NCBI GenBank assembly: GCA_963812965.1
Contig: CAWEXG010000002.1
Span: 1-64,000 of the forward strand
Length of the DNA: 64,000 bases
Source: DASXMT01 sp963812965
GTDB taxonomy: Bacteria > Actinomycetota > Acidimicrobiia > Acidimicrobiales > RAAP-2
Reading direction: 5' to 3'
The translations under genes were made by a program, and so were the position numbers. This document shows positions 61,920 through 64,000 of this stretch, piece after piece. The stretch's first letter is position 1, and each line of letters begins with the position of its first letter. A model generated the notes under the pieces. It had not been told where the DNA came from. It saw only the letters and a program-made list of their open reading frames with translations, and ran no database searches.

Positions 61920-64000
61920 ATGATTCATCTTCTCGCGGAGGGGGGCTACCAGGGTTTCCTGCTGGGCTCCACCGAGAAGGACCTGTTGCTGTTTGCCATC
62001 GTGGCGGCACTGGCATCCATTACGACCGGCGTCATCCTGATGCGTGGCGTGCTCGCTGCCGACCAGGGCACCGTGGCCATGAAGGACATCGCCAAGGCCA
62101 TCCAGGAAGGGGCCGAGGCGTTCCTCGCCCGCCAGTTCAAGACGATCCTCATCATCGTGGTTCCGCTGGCCGTTCTGATCTTCTTCACCGCCACGAAGGT
62201 GACCCACGTGTCGAACGGGCACACCGTGGTCGATCTCACGTTTGTCCAGGCCGGCATCTACCGGGTGATCTGCTTCCTGGCCGGCGCGCTGTGCTCGGGC
62301 CTCACCGGGTTCATCGGCATGAGCCTGGCCGTGCGAGGCAACGTCCGGACGGCTGCTGCCGCCCGTGACGGGAAGATGCCCAACGCCTTGCGGGTGGCCT
62401 TCCGGACCGGCGCCATCACCGGCCTGTTCTGCGTGGGGCTTGGCCTCCTCGGGGCGACGATCATCGTCTTCATCTTCCAGAACACCGCCACGTCGGTCCT
62501 CGTCGGCTTCGGCTTCGGCGCTTCGTTGCTGGCGCTGTTCATGCGGGTCGGCGGGGGTATCTTCACCAAGGCAGCGGATGTGGGAGCAGACCTGGTGGGC
62601 AAGGTCGAGGCCGGCATCCCCGAGGACGATCCCCGGAACGCGGCCACCATCGCCGACAACGTGGGCGACAACGTGGGCGACTGCGCCGGCATGGCCGCCG
62701 ACCTCTTCGAGTCCTACGCCATCACCATCATCGCTTCCATCATCCTGGGGACGGCTGCGTTCATGTCGATCGGGCGGGGCAACGTCTCGGCCCGGACGGT
62801 GGTGTTCCCGCTGGTGATCCCCGCCATCGGCATCGTTGCCACCATCATCGGCGTCTTCCTGGTCCGTGCCCGGCCGAAGGACAAGAACGCCATGGGCCCG
62901 ATCAACCGGGGGGTGTGGACGGCGGCGGTGCTGACCATCGGCGGGACGGCGGTGGTCGCCGGGGTGTACATGCACTATTGGAAGGCGTTCTTCGCCGTGC
63001 TGACCGGGGTCATCCTGATGTTGGTGGCCAGTGCCATCACTGAGCACTTCACCTCCACGGAGCGGAGCCCGGTCCGGGAGATCGCCGAGTCGGCACGCAC
63101 CGGCCCGGCCACCACCACCCTCGCCGGCATTGCCATCGGGCTCGAGTCGTCGGTATGGGCCATCATCGCCATCGCCATCGCCATCGCCGTCTCGGTGTTG
63201 ATGGCCAACGGCAACGTCGAGCTCTCGCTGTACCTCATCTCGTTGACCGGTATCGGCCTGCTGTCGACGGCCGGCATGATCGTGTCCGAGGACAGCTTCG
63301 GTCCGGTGTCCGACAACGCTGCCGGTATCGCCGAGATGTCCGGCGAGTTCACCGGTGAGGCGGAGCGGGTCATGGTCAGCCTGGACGCGGTCGGCAACAC
63401 CACGAAGGCGGTGACCAAGGGCGTGGCCATCGGCTCGGCGGTCATCGCCTCCGTGTCGTTGTTCGCCTCGTTCATCGAGACCATCGGCTCGCAGCTCAAC
63501 CTGCACGCCCCGTCTATCGGGAGCCCCGGCTACGACGTCAACTGGCTGTTCAACCAGGCCCAGACCCAGGTCAACGTGTCGCACCCCACCATCTTCATCG
63601 GGCTGCTCATCGGTGGATCGGTGGCGTTCATCTTCTCGTCACTGGCCATCCGGGCCGTGGGCCGCTCCGCCGGCACCGTCGTTCAAGAGGTGCGTCGGCA
63701 GTTCCGTGAGCACCCGGGGATCATGGACTACTCGGAGAAGCCCGAGTACGGCAGGATCATCGCCATCTGTACCACGGCCGCCCAACGAGAGCTGGCCACC
63801 CCGGCGCTCTTGGCTGTCCTGACACCGGTCATCGTCGGCTTCGGCATCAACTATTTGGCGCTGGGCGCATTCCTGGTCGGGGCCATCCTCACCGGACAGC
63901 TCATGGCCAACTTCCTGTCTAACTCCGGTGGGGCCTGGGACAATGCGAAGAAGTACATCGAGGACGGCCACGAAGGCGGTAAGGGCTCCGAAGCTCACAA
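61920..64000 (+). CDS. hppA: Membrane-bound proton-translocating pyrophosphatase, 3' end beyond window
   Basis: Couples PPi hydrolysis to proton export. ATG at 61920 (MIHLLAEGGYQGFLLG) follows GAAGGGAGC. At least 12 transmembrane segments are seen in the 693 residues present; the catalytic region is GADLVGKVEAGIPEDDPRNA, then ATIADNVGDNVGDCAGMAAD. The segment GNTTKAVTKG has Lys at the position that separates K+-independent enzymes (Lys) from K+-dependent ones (Ala, as in GNTTAAIGKG), so it is predicted to be a K+-independent H+ pump. The end of the gene is outside the window. A soluble pyrophosphatase and Ppk1 are encoded about 30 kb upstream. Confidence 0.95.
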   Translation, partial: MIHLLAEGGYQGFLLGSTEKDLLLFAIVAALASITTGVILMRGVLAADQGTVAMKDIAKAIQEGAEAFLARQFKTILIIVVPLAVLIFFTATKVTHVSNGHTVVDLTFVQAGIYRVICFLAGALCSGLTGFIGMSLAVRGNVRTAAAARDGKMPNALRVAFRTGAITGLFCVGLGLLGATIIVFIFQNTATSVLVGFGFGASLLALFMRVGGGIFTKAADVGADLVGKVEAGIPEDDPRNAATIADNVGDNVGDCAGMAADLFESYAITIIASIILGTAAFMSIGRGNVSARTVVFPLVIPAIGIVATIIGVFLVRARPKDKNAMGPINRGVWTAAVLTIGGTAVVAGVYMHYWKAFFAVLTGVILMLVASAITEHFTSTERSPVREIAESARTGPATTTLAGIAIGLESSVWAIIAIAIAIAVSVLMANGNVELSLYLISLTGIGLLSTAGMIVSEDSFGPVSDNAAGIAEMSGEFTGEAERVMVSLDAVGNTTKAVTKGVAIGSAVIASVSLFASFIETIGSQLNLHAPSIGSPGYDVNWLFNQAQTQVNVSHPTIFIGLLIGGSVAFIFSSLAIRAVGRSAGTVVQEVRRQFREHPGIMDYSEKPEYGRIIAICTTAAQRELATPALLAVLTPVIVGFGINYLALGAFLVGAILTGQLMANFLSNSGGAWDNAKKYIEDGHEGGKGSEAH

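Noticed and set aside
61698..63584. 628-codon open frame on the minus strand
   Set aside because: It is antisense to the membrane pyrophosphatase; its translation is His/Asp/Gly/Arg-rich low complexity, typical of the complement of a GC-rich membrane-protein gene.

Overview
The window looks like chromosomal DNA of a high-GC actinobacterium. It carries WhiB, CrgA, a PASTA Ser/Thr kinase beside FhaB and PstP, a GlnR-like regulator with two types of glutamine synthetase, and a paired TrkA (CeoB/CeoC-like) locus. The secreted proteins with 42-residue repeats suggest the class Acidimicrobiia; that placement is inference. No phage, IS element, integrase or CRISPR array is visible.

Layout. 0-6.3 kb: cell-wall and division control (fhaB, pstP, pbpA, pknB), then convergent trpG/pabA and crgA, as around mycobacterial pknB but without rodA. 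6.3-12.4 kb: thiolase, HtrA-type protease, polytopic glycosyltransferase-like protein, aquaporin. 12.4-21.5 kb: a tandem duplication of a secreted-protein locus. Each copy has the same promoter, leader, start, G9-T-G5 tract, signal peptide, Ig-like domains, six 42-residue repeats and 3' hairpin. 21.5-30 kb: TetR, Fur, ClC channel with divergent MarR, DEDDh exonuclease, UBP zinc finger, a second polytopic membrane protein, small genes and tRNA-Ala. 30-33 kb: inorganic pyrophosphatase and polyphosphate kinase, divergent. 33-38.4 kb: aldo/keto reductase, tRNA-Pro, CorC-like protein, receiver protein, two ArsA-like ATPases, whiB. 38.5-41.2 kb: VKOR flanked by two thioredoxin-like DUF929 proteins. 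41.4-46.2 kb: Nudix, Mrp and IscA Fe-S proteins, a fused 2Fe-2S/molybdopterin-type protein, RidA. 46.3-49.4 kb: secreted protein, ECF sigma factor and a coupled membrane-anchored repeat protein. 49.4-55.6 kb: GlnR-like regulator, glnA, glnII, nadE. 55.7-64 kb: major-type sigma factor, a 24-residue peptide, HAD phosphatase, two TrkA proteins, a permease-USP-OB fusion, and the start of a K+-independent H+-pyrophosphatase.

Themes: envelope growth and its phospho-control, nitrogen assimilation, pyrophosphate/polyphosphate turnover, Fe-S and disulfide biogenesis, ion homeostasis. Many genes are broken by small indels clustered at 0.9-3.3, 6.4, 12.9-16, 18.7-21, 33-37 and 55 kb. Because these hit normally essential genes, sequence error is the first explanation; pseudogenes and phase variation are alternatives. 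The most interesting signal is the identical G tract that separates start codon from signal peptide by one base in both surface-protein copies.
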